Shown: positions 9,074-17,476 of the stretch, one piece after another
Numbering within the stretch: the stretch's first letter is position 1
Layout: every line of letters begins with the position of its first letter
Assembly: GCA_017882405.1 (NCBI GenBank)
Contig: JADGPO010000104.1
Span: 12,787-76,786 of the forward strand
Length of the DNA stretch: 64,000 bases
Direction of reading: 5' to 3'
Source of the DNA: Solirubrobacteraceae bacterium
Lineage (GTDB): Bacteria > Actinomycetota > Thermoleophilia > Solirubrobacterales > Solirubrobacteraceae
Translations under genes and position numbers: made by a program
The notes under the pieces: generated by a model
Told to the model about the DNA's origin: nothing
Seen by the model: the letters and a program-made list of their open reading frames with translations, nothing else
Databases searched by the model: none

Positions 9074-10780
9074 TCAGCGGCTGACGAGCAGCTCGTGCAC
9101 GCCGTCCTCGGTGACGGGCCGGCTGAACAGGAAGCCCTGGGCCCCGTCGCAGCCGAGCTCGCGCAGGTGGGCGAGCTGCACGTCGGTCTCCACGCCCTCG
9201 GCGACCACGGTCAGTCCGAGCGCGTGGCCGAGCTCGACCACCGCCCCCACGAGCGCCGAGGCGTCGGGCTCGGCGTCCAGCGCGGTGACGAAGCTCTGGT
9301 GGATCTTGAGCATGTCCACGGGAAGCTCGCGCAGAGTCTGCAGCGAGGAGTGGCCCATGCCGAAGTCGTCCAGCGCGAGGTTGACCCCCAGCCGGTCCAG
9401 CGCGCCCAGCGCGCTGCCGACGGCGATCGGATCCCGCTGCACGGTGTCCTCGGTGACCTCCAGCCACAGCACGCCGGGATCGGCTCCGGCCGCCTGCAGC
9501 GCCCGCTCCAGCTTGACCACCAGGTGCGGATCAGCGAGCTGGCGAGCCGACAGGTTGACCGAGATCGTCATCCCGGGACGCGACTGGCGCCAGCGGCGCA
9601 CCTGGCCCAGCGCCTGCTCGATCACCCACTCGCCGATCGGCACGATCAGCCCGGTCTCCTCGGCCATGGGCACGAACTCCGACGGCGTGATCAGCCCCCG
9701 CTCGGGATGCTCCCAGCGCACCAGCGCCTCGAATCCGACCAGCCCGGTGTCGCCGTTGATCGACACCCGCGGCTGGTAGTGGACGCGCAGCTGGGCGAGC
9801 TCCAGGGCGCTGTGCAGCGACGCCTCGAGCGTCGATCGCTGGGCGACGCGGCGACGCGAGCGATCGTCGAACAGCTCGAAGCGCGAGCCGCCCAGCTCCT
9901 TGGCCCGGTACATGGCGGCGTCGGCGTCGCGGATCGCCTCCTCAAGCGAGGTCTCGGGATCGCTCACCATCGAGATCCCGATGCTGACCGCCACCGACGT
10001 CTCGTTCTCGCCCAGCGTCAGCGGCAGGCTCGCCGAGTGGCTGACGCGCTCGGCGATCAGCATCGCCTCAGGGTCGCCCTCCAGGCCCTCGAACAGGAAC
10101 GTGAACTCGTCGCCCCCGAAGCGGGCCACCGTGTCCATCGGGCGCAGCAGGCCGCGGAAGCGCTCGGCGAGCACCGTCAGCAGCAGGTCGCCGGCGGCGT
10201 GACCAAGCGTGTCGTTGACCTGCTTGAACGTATCGACGTCCAAGAACAGCAGGCACACCGCGGCGCCGGTGCGACGCGATCGGTCCAGCGCCACAGTGAG
10301 CCGGTCCAGGAACAGCGCGCGGTTGGGCAGCCCGGTCAGCGGATCGTGCAGGGCCTGGCGGGCCAGCTCGACCTCGGAGCGCTTGCGCTCGACGGCATAG
10401 CGGACCGCCCGCCCGAGCGTGGCCGGCGTGAGCTCGGAGGCCAGCAGGTAGTCCTGGGCTCCGAGGCGCACCGCCTCCACGCCGAGCTCGTCGCCGTATT
10501 CCGAGAGCACGATGATCGGCGTGCTCGGGGCAGAGGCGCTCAGCTGCGCCAGGGCGTGCAATGGCTCGCTGCGCTCCCGCGGCAGGTTGAGCAGGACACA
10601 CGTGGCGCCGCGCTCGAGCAGCTCCTGCGAAACGTCGGCCACGTGCTGGGCGTGCGTGATCAGCAGCCCCTGGGACCAGACGGCACGGAGCATCTCGACG
10701 ATCTTCATCGCCGAGCGCGGATCCTCCTCGACCAACAGGACTCGTGCGGGCTTGCTGACGCCCGCGGGATCCTGTGTCAT
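9074..10780 (-). CDS. REC-GGDEF-EAL cyclic-di-GMP protein with degenerate receiver
   Basis: A 568-residue protein. The N-terminal receiver fold (about 12-125) keeps the acidic EED patch but has N65 (CVLLNLP) where the phosphoacceptor Asp should be, and the Lys of the usual YLxKP is missing (YLLASE). The diguanylate cyclase domain has an intact GGDEF at 222-226 and the inhibitory I-site RxxD at 213-216. The EAL domain has E351-A352-L353, plus [34 protein letters not shown] and AEGVET, so the phosphodiesterase residues look complete. It may make and break c-di-GMP. It lies inverted between a response regulator and its probable kinase. Confidence 0.92.
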   Translation of the reverse strand: MTQDPAGVSKPARVLLVEEDPRSAMKIVEMLRAVWSQGLLITHAQHVADVSQELLERGATCVLLNLPRERSEPLHALAQLSASAPSTPIIVLSEYGDELGVEAVRLGAQDYLLASELTPATLGRAVRYAVERKRSEVELARQALHDPLTGLPNRALFLDRLTVALDRSRRTGAAVCLLFLDVDTFKQVNDTLGHAAGDLLLTVLAERFRGLLRPMDTVARFGGDEFTFLFEGLEGDPEAMLIAERVSHSASLPLTLGENETSVAVSIGISMVSDPETSLEEAIRDADAAMYRAKELGGSRFELFDDRSRRRVAQRSTLEASLHSALELAQLRVHYQPRVSINGDTGLVGFEALVRWEHPERGLITPSEFVPMAEETGLIVPIGEWVIEQALGQVRRWRQSRPGMTISVNLSARQLADPHLVVKLERALQAAGADPGVLWLEVTEDTVQRDPIAVGSALGALDRLGVNLALDDFGMGHSSLQTLRELPVDMLKIHQSFVTALDAEPDASALVGAVVELGHALGLTVVAEGVETDVQLAHLRELGCDGAQGFLFSRPVTEDGVHELLVSR

Positions 10781-10831
10781 CTGTGTGCCAACCTCCGTGT
10801 TGCCAATGACAAGATCTTAAGAGCAATTGTA

Positions 10832-10849
10832 GCTTTTGTTAGCAAAAGC
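10832..10849. promoter_or_regulatory. Perfect inverted repeat in the divergent c-di-GMP gene/kinase spacer
   Basis: GCTTTTG-TTAG-CAAAAGC has seven-base perfect arms in an unusually AT-rich spacer (10781-10884). It is about 50 bases upstream of each divergent start. It could be an operator for the nearby response regulator or a transcribed hairpin. Smaller palindromes AAGATCTT and CAATTG sit beside it. Confidence 0.45.
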
Positions 10850-10884
10850 GTCATAAACGGTGCTTTAACGCATGCGGAGGGGCG

Positions 10885-12231
10885 TTGCTGAGGTTCGTGC
10901 GCACGCTGCGAGCCCGAATCGCGCTGGCCGCGAGCGCCGCGATCCTGGCCGCCGTGGTGCTGTTCGCGGTGATCACCGTGCTGGTCGTCGACCACCAGCT
11001 GCGCGGCTCCCTGGACACCGCGTTGCGCGATCGCGCACTCCAGGTCGCCCAGCTGGCGATCTCGGCGCCCGCGGTGCTCAACGACCCGGGCGCGCTGGAG
11101 GGCACCTCCTCGGGGCGGCAGATCTCGGTCCAGGTGATCGACGCCCGCGGGCGGCTGGTGGCCCGCTCGCTGGCACTCGGCGCGCAGCTGCTGCCCCAGG
11201 ACGCGCTGGAGCGCGCCGCCCGATTGCACGGGCGCGCCGGGGTGGAGACAGTGCGCGTCGGCGGGCGGCCACTGCGCATCTACGCGGCGCCGATCGCCGA
11301 CGCCGGCACCCCGGCCTCGGGCGGGGTCGTGCTGGTGGCCTCCGACACCTCGGACATCGCCCACACGACCGGCAACCTGGGGGTCGTGGTGGCGCTCAGT
11401 GGGGCGGGGGTGGTGGTGCTCGCCGCGATCGCGGCAGCCGCGCTGACCCGGCGCGGGCTTCGGCCGCTGAGCCTGCTGGCCGACGGGGCGGGGGAGATCG
11501 AGCGCACTGCCGATCCCTCGCGGCGGCTGCCCGAGGCCCCGTCGCGCGACGAGATCGGTCAGCTGACCGGCGTGCTCAACCGGATGCTGGCCTCGCTGGA
11601 GCAGGCTCGAGCCGGTGAGCGACGGTTCCTCGCCGACGCCTCGCACGAGCTGCGCACCCCCGTGACCGCGCTGCTGGGCAACGTGGACTACGCGGCGCGC
11701 CACGGCGCTGACGCCGAGGTGCTGGACGACCTGCGCCACGACGCCGAGCGGCTGGCGCGCCTGGTCGACTCGCTGCTGGTCCTGGAGCGCGCGGGGACGC
11801 CCGGGACCGGCGCGCGCGAACCGGTGATGCTCGACGAGCTCGTGCGCTCGGTGGTCGCGGACTCCGGGGCCGGCGAGCGGGTGATCCTCGACGGGGTCCA
11901 GGCCGCGCGGATGACCGGCGACCCGGCGGCGCTGGCGCGGGCCGTCGCCAACCTGGTGGAGAACGGGCTCGTCCACGGGGAGGGCGCGGTGACCGTGTCG
12001 GTCACGAGCGCCGGCGGGCGCGCGCGGGTGACCGTCCGCGACCAGGGGCCCGGGCCCGACCCGGCCGAGCACGATCAGCTGTTTCAGCGCTTCTGGCGTG
12101 GCGACGGGACCTCGGAGCGTCCCGGCGCCGGACTGGGGCTGTCGATCGTGGCCGCGATCGCCGCCCAGCACTCGGGGCGGGTGCTGGTTGACGGGCCGGC
12201 GTTCACGCTCGAGCTGCCGCTGGCGGATTAG
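10885..12231 (+). CDS. Sensor histidine kinase (HAMP-HisKA-HATPase)
   Basis: A 448-residue kinase. The first membrane helix (about 8-36) is followed by a roughly 120-residue external domain and a second helix (about 165-190). A HAMP linker follows, then the HisKA phosphoacceptor H254 in DASHELRTPVTALLGN. The ATPase domain has an N box (NLVENGLVHG) and a G2 box (GAGLGLSIV). The start is a TTG with GGAGG four bases upstream; a GTG four codons later is possible. It probably phosphorylates the response regulator at 8384-9064, from which it is split by an inverted gene. Its end overlaps the end of the convergent acetyltransferase. Confidence 0.9.
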   Translation: MLRFVRTLRARIALAASAAILAAVVLFAVITVLVVDHQLRGSLDTALRDRALQVAQLAISAPAVLNDPGALEGTSSGRQISVQVIDARGRLVARSLALGAQLLPQDALERAARLHGRAGVETVRVGGRPLRIYAAPIADAGTPASGGVVLVASDTSDIAHTTGNLGVVVALSGAGVVVLAAIAAAALTRRGLRPLSLLADGAGEIERTADPSRRLPEAPSRDEIGQLTGVLNRMLASLEQARAGERRFLADASHELRTPVTALLGNVDYAARHGADAEVLDDLRHDAERLARLVDSLLVLERAGTPGTGAREPVMLDELVRSVVADSGAGERVILDGVQAARMTGDPAALARAVANLVENGLVHGEGAVTVSVTSAGGRARVTVRDQGPGPDPAEHDQLFQRFWRGDGTSERPGAGLGLSIVAAIAAQHSGRVLVDGPAFTLELPLAD

Positions 12232-12779
12232 CCGGCCGGCAGGCGCGCGGGCGGGCGGATCTCGCCCGGCTTCTCCCCGGGCCGGGGCTGGCGCAGCGTC
12301 TTCTGCCACCAGCCGACCGAGCGCCAGCGACCGTGCTTGTAGGCGATGTCTCGGTACACGCCGACCGCCACGAAGCCCAGGGACTCGTGCAGGGCGACCG
12401 AGGCGTCGTTGGGAACGGTGATCCCGGCGCACGCCTCGTGATAGCCCTGGCGGGCGAGCAGTGCCAGCAGCGGCTCGTACAGCGCGCGGCCGATGCCGCG
12501 GCGGTGGTCGGCGGCCGACACGTAGACGGTGACGTCGGCCGACCACCGGTAGGAGGCGCGCTCGCGGTGCTGAGAGCCGTAGGCGTAGCCGGCGACCCGG
12601 TCATCGAGCTCGGCCACCAGCCACGGCCAGTTGCGGGAGATGGCGCGGATCCGGTCGGCGATCTCGCGCGGCTCGGGCACCCGCTCCTCCAGCGAGGCGA
12701 CGCCGTCACGGACCGAGGGTGCGTAGATCTCGGCGCAGGCGGCGGCGTCGCGGTCGGGGTCGGCGTGGCGGATCAGCAC
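12228..12779 (-). CDS. GNAT N-acetyltransferase, phosphinothricin/methionine-sulfone type
   Basis: About 183 residues, a single GNAT domain. It starts LIRHADPDRDAAACAEIYAPSV, which is typical of the PAT/MnaT/YncA group, and the acetyl-CoA loop reads HRRGIGRALYEPLLALL. A C-terminal NDASVALHESLGFVAVGVYRDIAYKHGRW segment is also family-like. These enzymes acetylate amino acid analogues such as phosphinothricin or methionine sulfone; the natural substrate here is unknown. The GTG at 12779 is preferred; a TTG at 12788 would add three residues. It overlaps the end of the class IV aminotransferase gene, so it is third in a pabB-pabC-like-GNAT unit. Confidence 0.8.
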   Translation of the reverse strand: MLIRHADPDRDAAACAEIYAPSVRDGVASLEERVPEPREIADRIRAISRNWPWLVAELDDRVAGYAYGSQHRERASYRWSADVTVYVSAADHRRGIGRALYEPLLALLARQGYHEACAGITVPNDASVALHESLGFVAVGVYRDIAYKHGRWRSVGWWQKTLRQPRPGEKPGEIRPPARLPAG

Positions 12780-13471
12780 GGAGCGCAATCGTCCCGGTCG
12801 TGGCGTTCCAGGGCGAGACGGATCGTCTCGACGACCTCGCCGCCGGGACCCGGGTCGGTGTCCACCGCGGCGGCGACCGCCAGCGCCAGCGACGAGGTCA
12901 ACAGGGCCGCCGGAGCGGCGCGTGCCTCGTCGAGCGAGATGCGCCGTTCATCGGCCTCCAGCCCCAGCGACGGGGCGAGCTCCAGCAGCCGGGCGCGGGT
13001 CACGCCGGCCAGCAGCCGTCCGTCGGCCGGCGGCGTGCTGAGCCGCCGCCCGTCCAGCAGCCAGAAGTTCGCCCACGCGGCCTCGAGCACCGATCCGTCC
13101 TCGTCGACCAGCAGGGGGACGCCCGCATCGCCGCCCAGCGCCCGGCGGTCGCGCCACTTGTGTGGCCCGTGCCCCCCGGCGACCGTCACCGGCACGCACG
13201 CGAAGTGGCGCGGGCGGCTGGGATCCAGCGCCGTCGTCTCGACGGCGACCCGCAGCCCGCGGGCGTCGGGGATCACGTCGAGGCGCAGCCGATGCGAGCC
13301 GCTCAGCCCCGCCGCTCGCTCGCGCACGGTGGCCCGCAGCCCGTCCGGCGGCGCCTGCCCGTAGAGCTCACGCAAGGAGCGGCCCAGGCGAGCCAGATGG
13401 CGGTCGAGAGCCTGGACGCGGCCGTCGCGCACGAGCAGCGTCTCGAACACGCCCTCCGCCGGATCGGGCAC
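12773..13471 (-). CDS. pabC: Class IV PLP aminotransferase, probable aminodeoxychorismate lyase
   Basis: A 232-residue fold-type IV PLP protein. It opens with VFETLLVRDGRVQALDRHLARL, the usual start of PabC, D-amino-acid and branched-chain aminotransferases. The PLP lysine is expected in GHGPHKWRDRRAL, and the cofactor loop region LVDEDGSVLEAAWANFWLLDG has the E-x3-N-x-F pattern (EAAWANFW). It begins one base after the stop of pabB, which supports aminodeoxychorismate lyase: release of pyruvate from aminodeoxychorismate to give p-aminobenzoate for folate. The GTG at 13471 is chosen; longer frames run into pabB. A D-amino-acid or branched-chain transaminase is the alternative. Confidence 0.75.
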   Translation of the reverse strand: MPDPAEGVFETLLVRDGRVQALDRHLARLGRSLRELYGQAPPDGLRATVRERAAGLSGSHRLRLDVIPDARGLRVAVETTALDPSRPRHFACVPVTVAGGHGPHKWRDRRALGGDAGVPLLVDEDGSVLEAAWANFWLLDGRRLSTPPADGRLLAGVTRARLLELAPSLGLEADERRISLDEARAAPAALLTSSLALAVAAAVDTDPGPGGEVVETIRLALERHDRDDCAPC

Positions 13472-13472
13472 G

Positions 13473-14873
13473 TCAGCCCACCCGCAGCTGTGTGTTCGGC
13501 GCCACGGCGACCGACGAGCCGATCGCGGCGGCGACCGAGCGGGCCTTGACCAGCGCCTCCTCGAGCTCGTGCTGCGGATCGGAGTCGGCGACGATCCCAC
13601 CCCCGGCGCCCAGCCACACCCGGCCGTTGCGGAGCTCCAGGGTCCGGATCGCGACGTTGAGCTCGAGTCCCGCCACCGGGCTGGCGTACCCGATCGCGCC
13701 GGTGTAGACCTCGCGGCCGGTCAGCTCTGACTCGGCGATCACCCGCAGTGCCTGCACCTTCGGCGCGCCGGTGACCGAGCCTGGCGGGAACGTGGCACGC
13801 AGCACGTCGCCGTTGCCCACGCCCGTCCACAGCGTCCCGCGCACGCGGGAAACGAGATGCCAGAGCCCGGGGTGAGCCTCGGCGGTCGGCAGACGCGGGG
13901 CGACCACCGATCCGTACCTGCAGACCCGCCCCAGGTCGTTGCGCATCAGGTCGACGATCATCACGTGCTCGGCGGCGTCCTTGGTCGAGCTGCGCAGGCG
14001 CGCGAGCTGGCCGGCCGCGACCGCCGGGTCTAGATCGCGGGGGGCCGTGCCCTTGATCGGGCCGGTGACCAGCTTGGCGCCGGTTCGGCGCAGGAACAGC
14101 TCGGGGGAGAGGCTGGCGATCGAGCCGTGTGGCGTGTCGAAGCTGGCCGCATAGACCGGCGGCACCTCGGCCATCGCGCGGACCAGCAGCTGGGCGGCTG
14201 TCCCGTGGAACTCGGCCTCGAGGCGCACGCACAGGTTGGCCTGGAAGATCTCTCCGGCGGCGATCCGCTCGCGGCAGGCGGCGACCGCGGCGAGGTGGTG
14301 AGCGGCGGCGGCGCGGCTCAGCGCCAGCGCCGGCGGGCCGTCGACCGGCGCGCGCTGAGGCGGAGCGGGTCCCTCGCGCAGCAGCCGCCCAAGGTGCTGC
14401 CTGCGGGCCGCCAGCTCGCTGCTGCGTGGCTCGGTGGCCAGCGCCTCGAACCACCATTGCCCGTCCGGGTCGAGGCGCAGCAGGTGGTCGTAGTAGGCGA
14501 GGTGGAAGTCGGGCATCGGCACCGGGCGCGGAGGACCCTCCGGAACCCGCTCGACGCGGCCGCCCAGCCGGTAGCCGAGCCAGCCGAACCATCCCCCGCC
14601 CACCGCCCCGGGCGCGACGGATCCGGCCCCGCCCACCCCGACGATGGCCGGCAGCCGGTCCAGCAGCGCGAACGGGTCGTCATCTTCGTCGGCCACCGAC
14701 AGCGGCTCGGAGCCGACGATCGCGCCGCCGCCCGCCCACTGGCCGACGAGCGCGAACGCCATCCGCTCGTCGCTCAGCGCCTCTAGCGCCTCGACGGCCG
14801 TTAGTGTGCTCTGCAGCGGCTCGCGGACCAACTGCGCGGATGTCGGTTGGTTGACGGCCGCCTTCATAATCAT
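13473..14873 (-). CDS. pabB: Aminodeoxychorismate synthase component I
   Basis: A 466-residue chorismate-binding enzyme. The catalytic half carries IAAGEIFQANLCVRLE, SLSPELFLRR and VTGPIKGTAPR (the PIKGT lysine distinguishes PabB from anthranilate synthase, which has PIAGT). MIVDLMRNDLGRV and TFPPGSVTGAPKVQAL follow, then YTGAIGY and GGGIVADSDP. With a glutamine amidotransferase (PabA, not seen here) it converts chorismate and glutamine to aminodeoxychorismate for folate. ATG codons at 14873 and 14867 are both possible. Its start is only 15 bases from the divergent folD start, so both folate genes share one tiny promoter region. Confidence 0.88.
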   Translation of the reverse strand: MIMKAAVNQPTSAQLVREPLQSTLTAVEALEALSDERMAFALVGQWAGGGAIVGSEPLSVADEDDDPFALLDRLPAIVGVGGAGSVAPGAVGGGWFGWLGYRLGGRVERVPEGPPRPVPMPDFHLAYYDHLLRLDPDGQWWFEALATEPRSSELAARRQHLGRLLREGPAPPQRAPVDGPPALALSRAAAAHHLAAVAACRERIAAGEIFQANLCVRLEAEFHGTAAQLLVRAMAEVPPVYAASFDTPHGSIASLSPELFLRRTGAKLVTGPIKGTAPRDLDPAVAAGQLARLRSSTKDAAEHVMIVDLMRNDLGRVCRYGSVVAPRLPTAEAHPGLWHLVSRVRGTLWTGVGNGDVLRATFPPGSVTGAPKVQALRVIAESELTGREVYTGAIGYASPVAGLELNVAIRTLELRNGRVWLGAGGGIVADSDPQHELEEALVKARSVAAAIGSSVAVAPNTQLRVG

Positions 14874-14889
14874 GTACCAATTCGTTCGA
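14872..14889. promoter_or_regulatory. Candidate 18-bp operator between pabB and folD
   Basis: ATGTACCAATTCGTTCGA matches 13 of 18 positions of the ideal palindrome inferred from better sites at 29161, 37316, 37340 and 42172. It fills the gap between the divergent pabB and folD starts and touches both start codons, so binding would affect both. It is the weakest member of the set. Confidence 0.35.
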
Positions 14890-15740
14890 TGAGCGCTCAG
14901 CTGATCGACGGCAAGGCCGTGGCCCAGCAGGTGCGCACCGAGGTGCGCCAGAGGATAGAAGCGTGGGTGGCCGGCGGCGGGCAGCGTCCCGGGCTGGCCA
15001 CGGTGCTGGTCGGCGACGATCCCGCCTCGGCGGTCTACGTGGGCGGCAAGCAGAAGGCGTGCGTCGAGGTGGGGATCGAAGGGTCCGCGCACGACCTGGC
15101 GGCCGACGCCACGCAGGAGCAGGTGGTCGAGGTGCTGGCCCAGCTCAACGCCGATCCGCGCGTGTCGGGCATCCTGCTGCAGCTGCCCACGCCGCCGCAC
15201 GTCGACGGCTCGCATCTGACGACGCTGATCGACCCCGCCAAGGACGTCGACGGGCTTACCCCGGTGTCGGCGGGTCTGCTGGCCAAGGGTCTCCCCGGCC
15301 TGCGGCCCTGCACGCCGGCGGGGGTGATCGAGCTGCTGCGCCGCTACGACGTGGCGCTGGAGGGCGCCGAGGCCGTGATCGTGGGGCGCTCGGACCTGGT
15401 GGGCAAGCCGGTGGGGGCGCTGCTGCTGGCCGAGAACGCCACCGTGACCACGTGTCATTCGCGCACTCGTAACCTGGATCAGGTCTGCCGCCGCGCCGAT
15501 GTGCTGATCGCGGCCGTCGGGCGCCCGGAGATGGTCAAGGGCAGCTGGGTCAAGCCGGGCGCCGCCGTAATCGACGTGGGCGTCAATCGCACCGACGCCG
15601 GCCTGGTCGGCGACGTGGAGTTCTCCTCGGCCGTCGAGGTCGCGGGGCTGATCACGCCGGTGCCCGGCGGGGTCGGTCCGATGACAATCGCGATGCTGCT
15701 GGCCAACACGCTGGCCGCTGCGCAAGCCCAGGCCGCCTAG
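14889..15740 (+). CDS. folD: Methylene-THF dehydrogenase/methenyl-THF cyclohydrolase
   Basis: A 283-residue bifunctional enzyme of normal length that interconverts 5,10-methylene-, methenyl- and 10-formyl-tetrahydrofolate. Family marks are VGDDPASAVYVGGKQKAC with the catalytic Lys at about 54-56, GILLQLPTPPHVD, PAKDVDGL, PCTPAGVIELL, VIVGRSDLVGKPVGALLL and VIDVGVNRTD, ending with PVPGGVGPMTIAML. The ATG at 14889 is used; upstream in-frame codons fall in pabB. In this window it links methylene-THF from the GcvT-type demethylases to the formate-THF ligase at 23474. A site similar to those before glnT and the demethylase operon covers its start. Confidence 0.95.
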   Translation: MSAQLIDGKAVAQQVRTEVRQRIEAWVAGGGQRPGLATVLVGDDPASAVYVGGKQKACVEVGIEGSAHDLAADATQEQVVEVLAQLNADPRVSGILLQLPTPPHVDGSHLTTLIDPAKDVDGLTPVSAGLLAKGLPGLRPCTPAGVIELLRRYDVALEGAEAVIVGRSDLVGKPVGALLLAENATVTTCHSRTRNLDQVCRRADVLIAAVGRPEMVKGSWVKPGAAVIDVGVNRTDAGLVGDVEFSSAVEVAGLITPVPGGVGPMTIAMLLANTLAAAQAQAA

Positions 15741-15749
15741 CGCCGGGGC

Positions 15750-16862
15750 CTACAGGACGGCGTCGAGCGCGGTCAGCACGCGCTCGGCCACCTCGACGCG
15801 CGCGTTGTGGCCCATCAGGCCGATCCGCCACATCGAGGGCGCAGACGGCCCCAGCCCGCCGCCGATCTCGATCCCGTGCTCGCGCAGCAGAGCGGTCTGC
15901 ACCTGCTTGTCGTCGACGCCCTCGGGTACCAGCACCGCGGTCAGCTGGGGCAGCTGGTGGGCCGGGTCGGCGAGCAGCTCCAAGCCGCGTGAGCGCAGGC
16001 CCTCGCGCAGCGCGGCGCCGGCCTGGGCGTGGCGCTCCCAGCGCGGTTGGAGACCCTCGGCGGCCACGTCGCGCAGCGCCTCGTGCAGCGCGTAGACGTG
16101 CAGCACCGGGGCGGTGTGGTGGTAGACGGGCGGGCGCTTGACCCAGTAATCATGGAGCAGCTGCAGATCGAGCGAGTAGGGGACCGGGTGGGTGCGCGAC
16201 CGGACTCGTTCCAGGGCACGCTCCGAGACGGCCAGCGGCGACATCCCGGGCGGCGCGCCCAGGCACTTCTGCGTGCACGAGTAGGCGAAGTCCACGCCCC
16301 ACTCGTCGAAGGCAAGCTCGACCCCTCCGAGCGAGGTGACGCAGTCGGCCATCAGCAGCACGTCGCGGCCGCGCAGCTGGGCGCCCAGCTGCGCCAGTGG
16401 GTGCTCGGCGCCGCTGGAGGTCTCGGCGTGCACGACCGTCATCAGCCGGGCGTTGCGGTGCGCGTCGAGCGCCTCCAGGAGGTCGTCGTTGGCGACGGGC
16501 TGTCCCCAGTCGGCGTCCACGGGCACGACCTCGGCGCCCAGCCGACCGGCGATCTCCACGATCCGCTTCCCGAAGAAGCCGTTGACGCCGATGATCGCGG
16601 TGTCCCCGGGCTCCAGCAGATGGGCCAGCCCCGCCTCCATCCCGGACGTGCCGGTCGCCTGTAGCGGGAGCACGAGCCCGGCGTCGGGCGCCTGGTAGGC
16701 GGCGCGCAGCAGCTGCACGACCTCGGCGTTGATCTCGGCCAGGTCAGGATCCATGTGGCCCAGCAGCGGACGCTGCATCGCCTCCAGCACGGCCGGGGAG
16801 ACGTTGGCGGGGCCGGGCCCGCAGAGCAGGCGCTCGGGTGGGTTCAGGGGGGCGAGGGTCAT
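15750..16862 (-). CDS. Alanine-glyoxylate / serine-pyruvate type aminotransferase
   Basis: A 370-residue class V PLP aminotransferase. It starts with LLCGPGPANVSPAVLEAMQRPLLGH, contains LPLQATGTSGMEAGL and the HAETSSGAEHPL segment, and has the PLP lysine in SCTQKCLGAPPGM. This is the alanine-glyoxylate, serine-glyoxylate and PucG (ureidoglycine) group. Converting glyoxylate to glycine, or serine to hydroxypyruvate, would fit the glycine and one-carbon theme of the neighbours, but a purine role is also possible. It converges on folD with a nine-base gap. The ATG at 16862 fits the conserved family N-terminus. Confidence 0.82.
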   Translation of the reverse strand: MTLAPLNPPERLLCGPGPANVSPAVLEAMQRPLLGHMDPDLAEINAEVVQLLRAAYQAPDAGLVLPLQATGTSGMEAGLAHLLEPGDTAIIGVNGFFGKRIVEIAGRLGAEVVPVDADWGQPVANDDLLEALDAHRNARLMTVVHAETSSGAEHPLAQLGAQLRGRDVLLMADCVTSLGGVELAFDEWGVDFAYSCTQKCLGAPPGMSPLAVSERALERVRSRTHPVPYSLDLQLLHDYWVKRPPVYHHTAPVLHVYALHEALRDVAAEGLQPRWERHAQAGAALREGLRSRGLELLADPAHQLPQLTAVLVPEGVDDKQVQTALLREHGIEIGGGLGPSAPSMWRIGLMGHNARVEVAERVLTALDAVL

Positions 16863-16888
16863 GGCGCCCACCCTAACCGTCCCTGGAC

Positions 16889-17371
16889 CTACTCGGCGTG
16901 CGGATCGTAGGCGAGCGGGTCGTAGGGAAGGTCCGGATGCCCGCCCGGCTCGGACAGCGGATACGTGCGCATCCGGCCCTCGGACTGGTCGAAGGCCACG
17001 GCATGCGTGAGCGTGTACGGGCCGGTCGGCGGGTTTCGCTTTACGACCTCGGCCAGGCGGCGGGAGATATAGGCGAGCGCGCTCATCGCCCGCAGGCGGC
17101 TGGTGAAGATCTCCTGCCCGACGTACAACGCGTTGTCGCGCAGCGCCTCGGCCAACGGCGCGGGAGCGTCCGGCGACTTGGCCGCGTAGCTCTTGGCCCA
17201 ATCGGCCAGCTCGTAGGTGGTTCGATCGATGATCGCGATGCGGGTGTAGAAGCCGTAGAAGACCTGGTGCAGGGCATCGGCCTGGTCGGCCGGCGGCACC
17301 TCGGCAAGGTAGGACTCGAGGGTCTCGGTCAGGGCCGGGAGGCCCGAGCCGTTCTCGTCGGTGGCGGACAT
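16889..17371 (-). CDS. Conserved-looking protein of unknown function
   Basis: About 160 residues and not recognised. It is mostly helical in appearance (LTETLESYLAEV, DALHQVFYGFYTRIAIIDRTTYELADWAK, ALRDNALYVGQEIFTSRLRAMSALAY). A C-terminal tail is rich in Pro, Asp and Tyr (PYDPLAYDPHAE). No signal peptide, membrane helix or cysteine is seen. Codon use is ordinary for the window. It is followed by the class V aminotransferase on the same strand (26-base gap), so co-transcription is likely. A GTG at 17377 and an upstream start at 17407 are alternatives. Confidence 0.55.
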   Translation of the reverse strand: MSATDENGSGLPALTETLESYLAEVPPADQADALHQVFYGFYTRIAIIDRTTYELADWAKSYAAKSPDAPAPLAEALRDNALYVGQEIFTSRLRAMSALAYISRRLAEVVKRNPPTGPYTLTHAVAFDQSEGRMRTYPLSEPGGHPDLPYDPLAYDPHAE

Positions 17372-17476
17372 GCGCACACGGTCGCCCAGCCCCGGGTCCG
17401 CTGTCAAGAACCGGCCGGTTTCTCCAGCGTCACCAGGTCGGCGTTGGCGCGACGCCCGGCGGCGCCGATCGCACGC

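Noticed and set aside
9095..10891. 598-codon open frame on the + strand opposite the GGDEF-EAL gene
   Set aside because: Low-complexity Gln/His/Leu/Arg composition and no motifs; the reverse frame has complete GGDEF and EAL residues.
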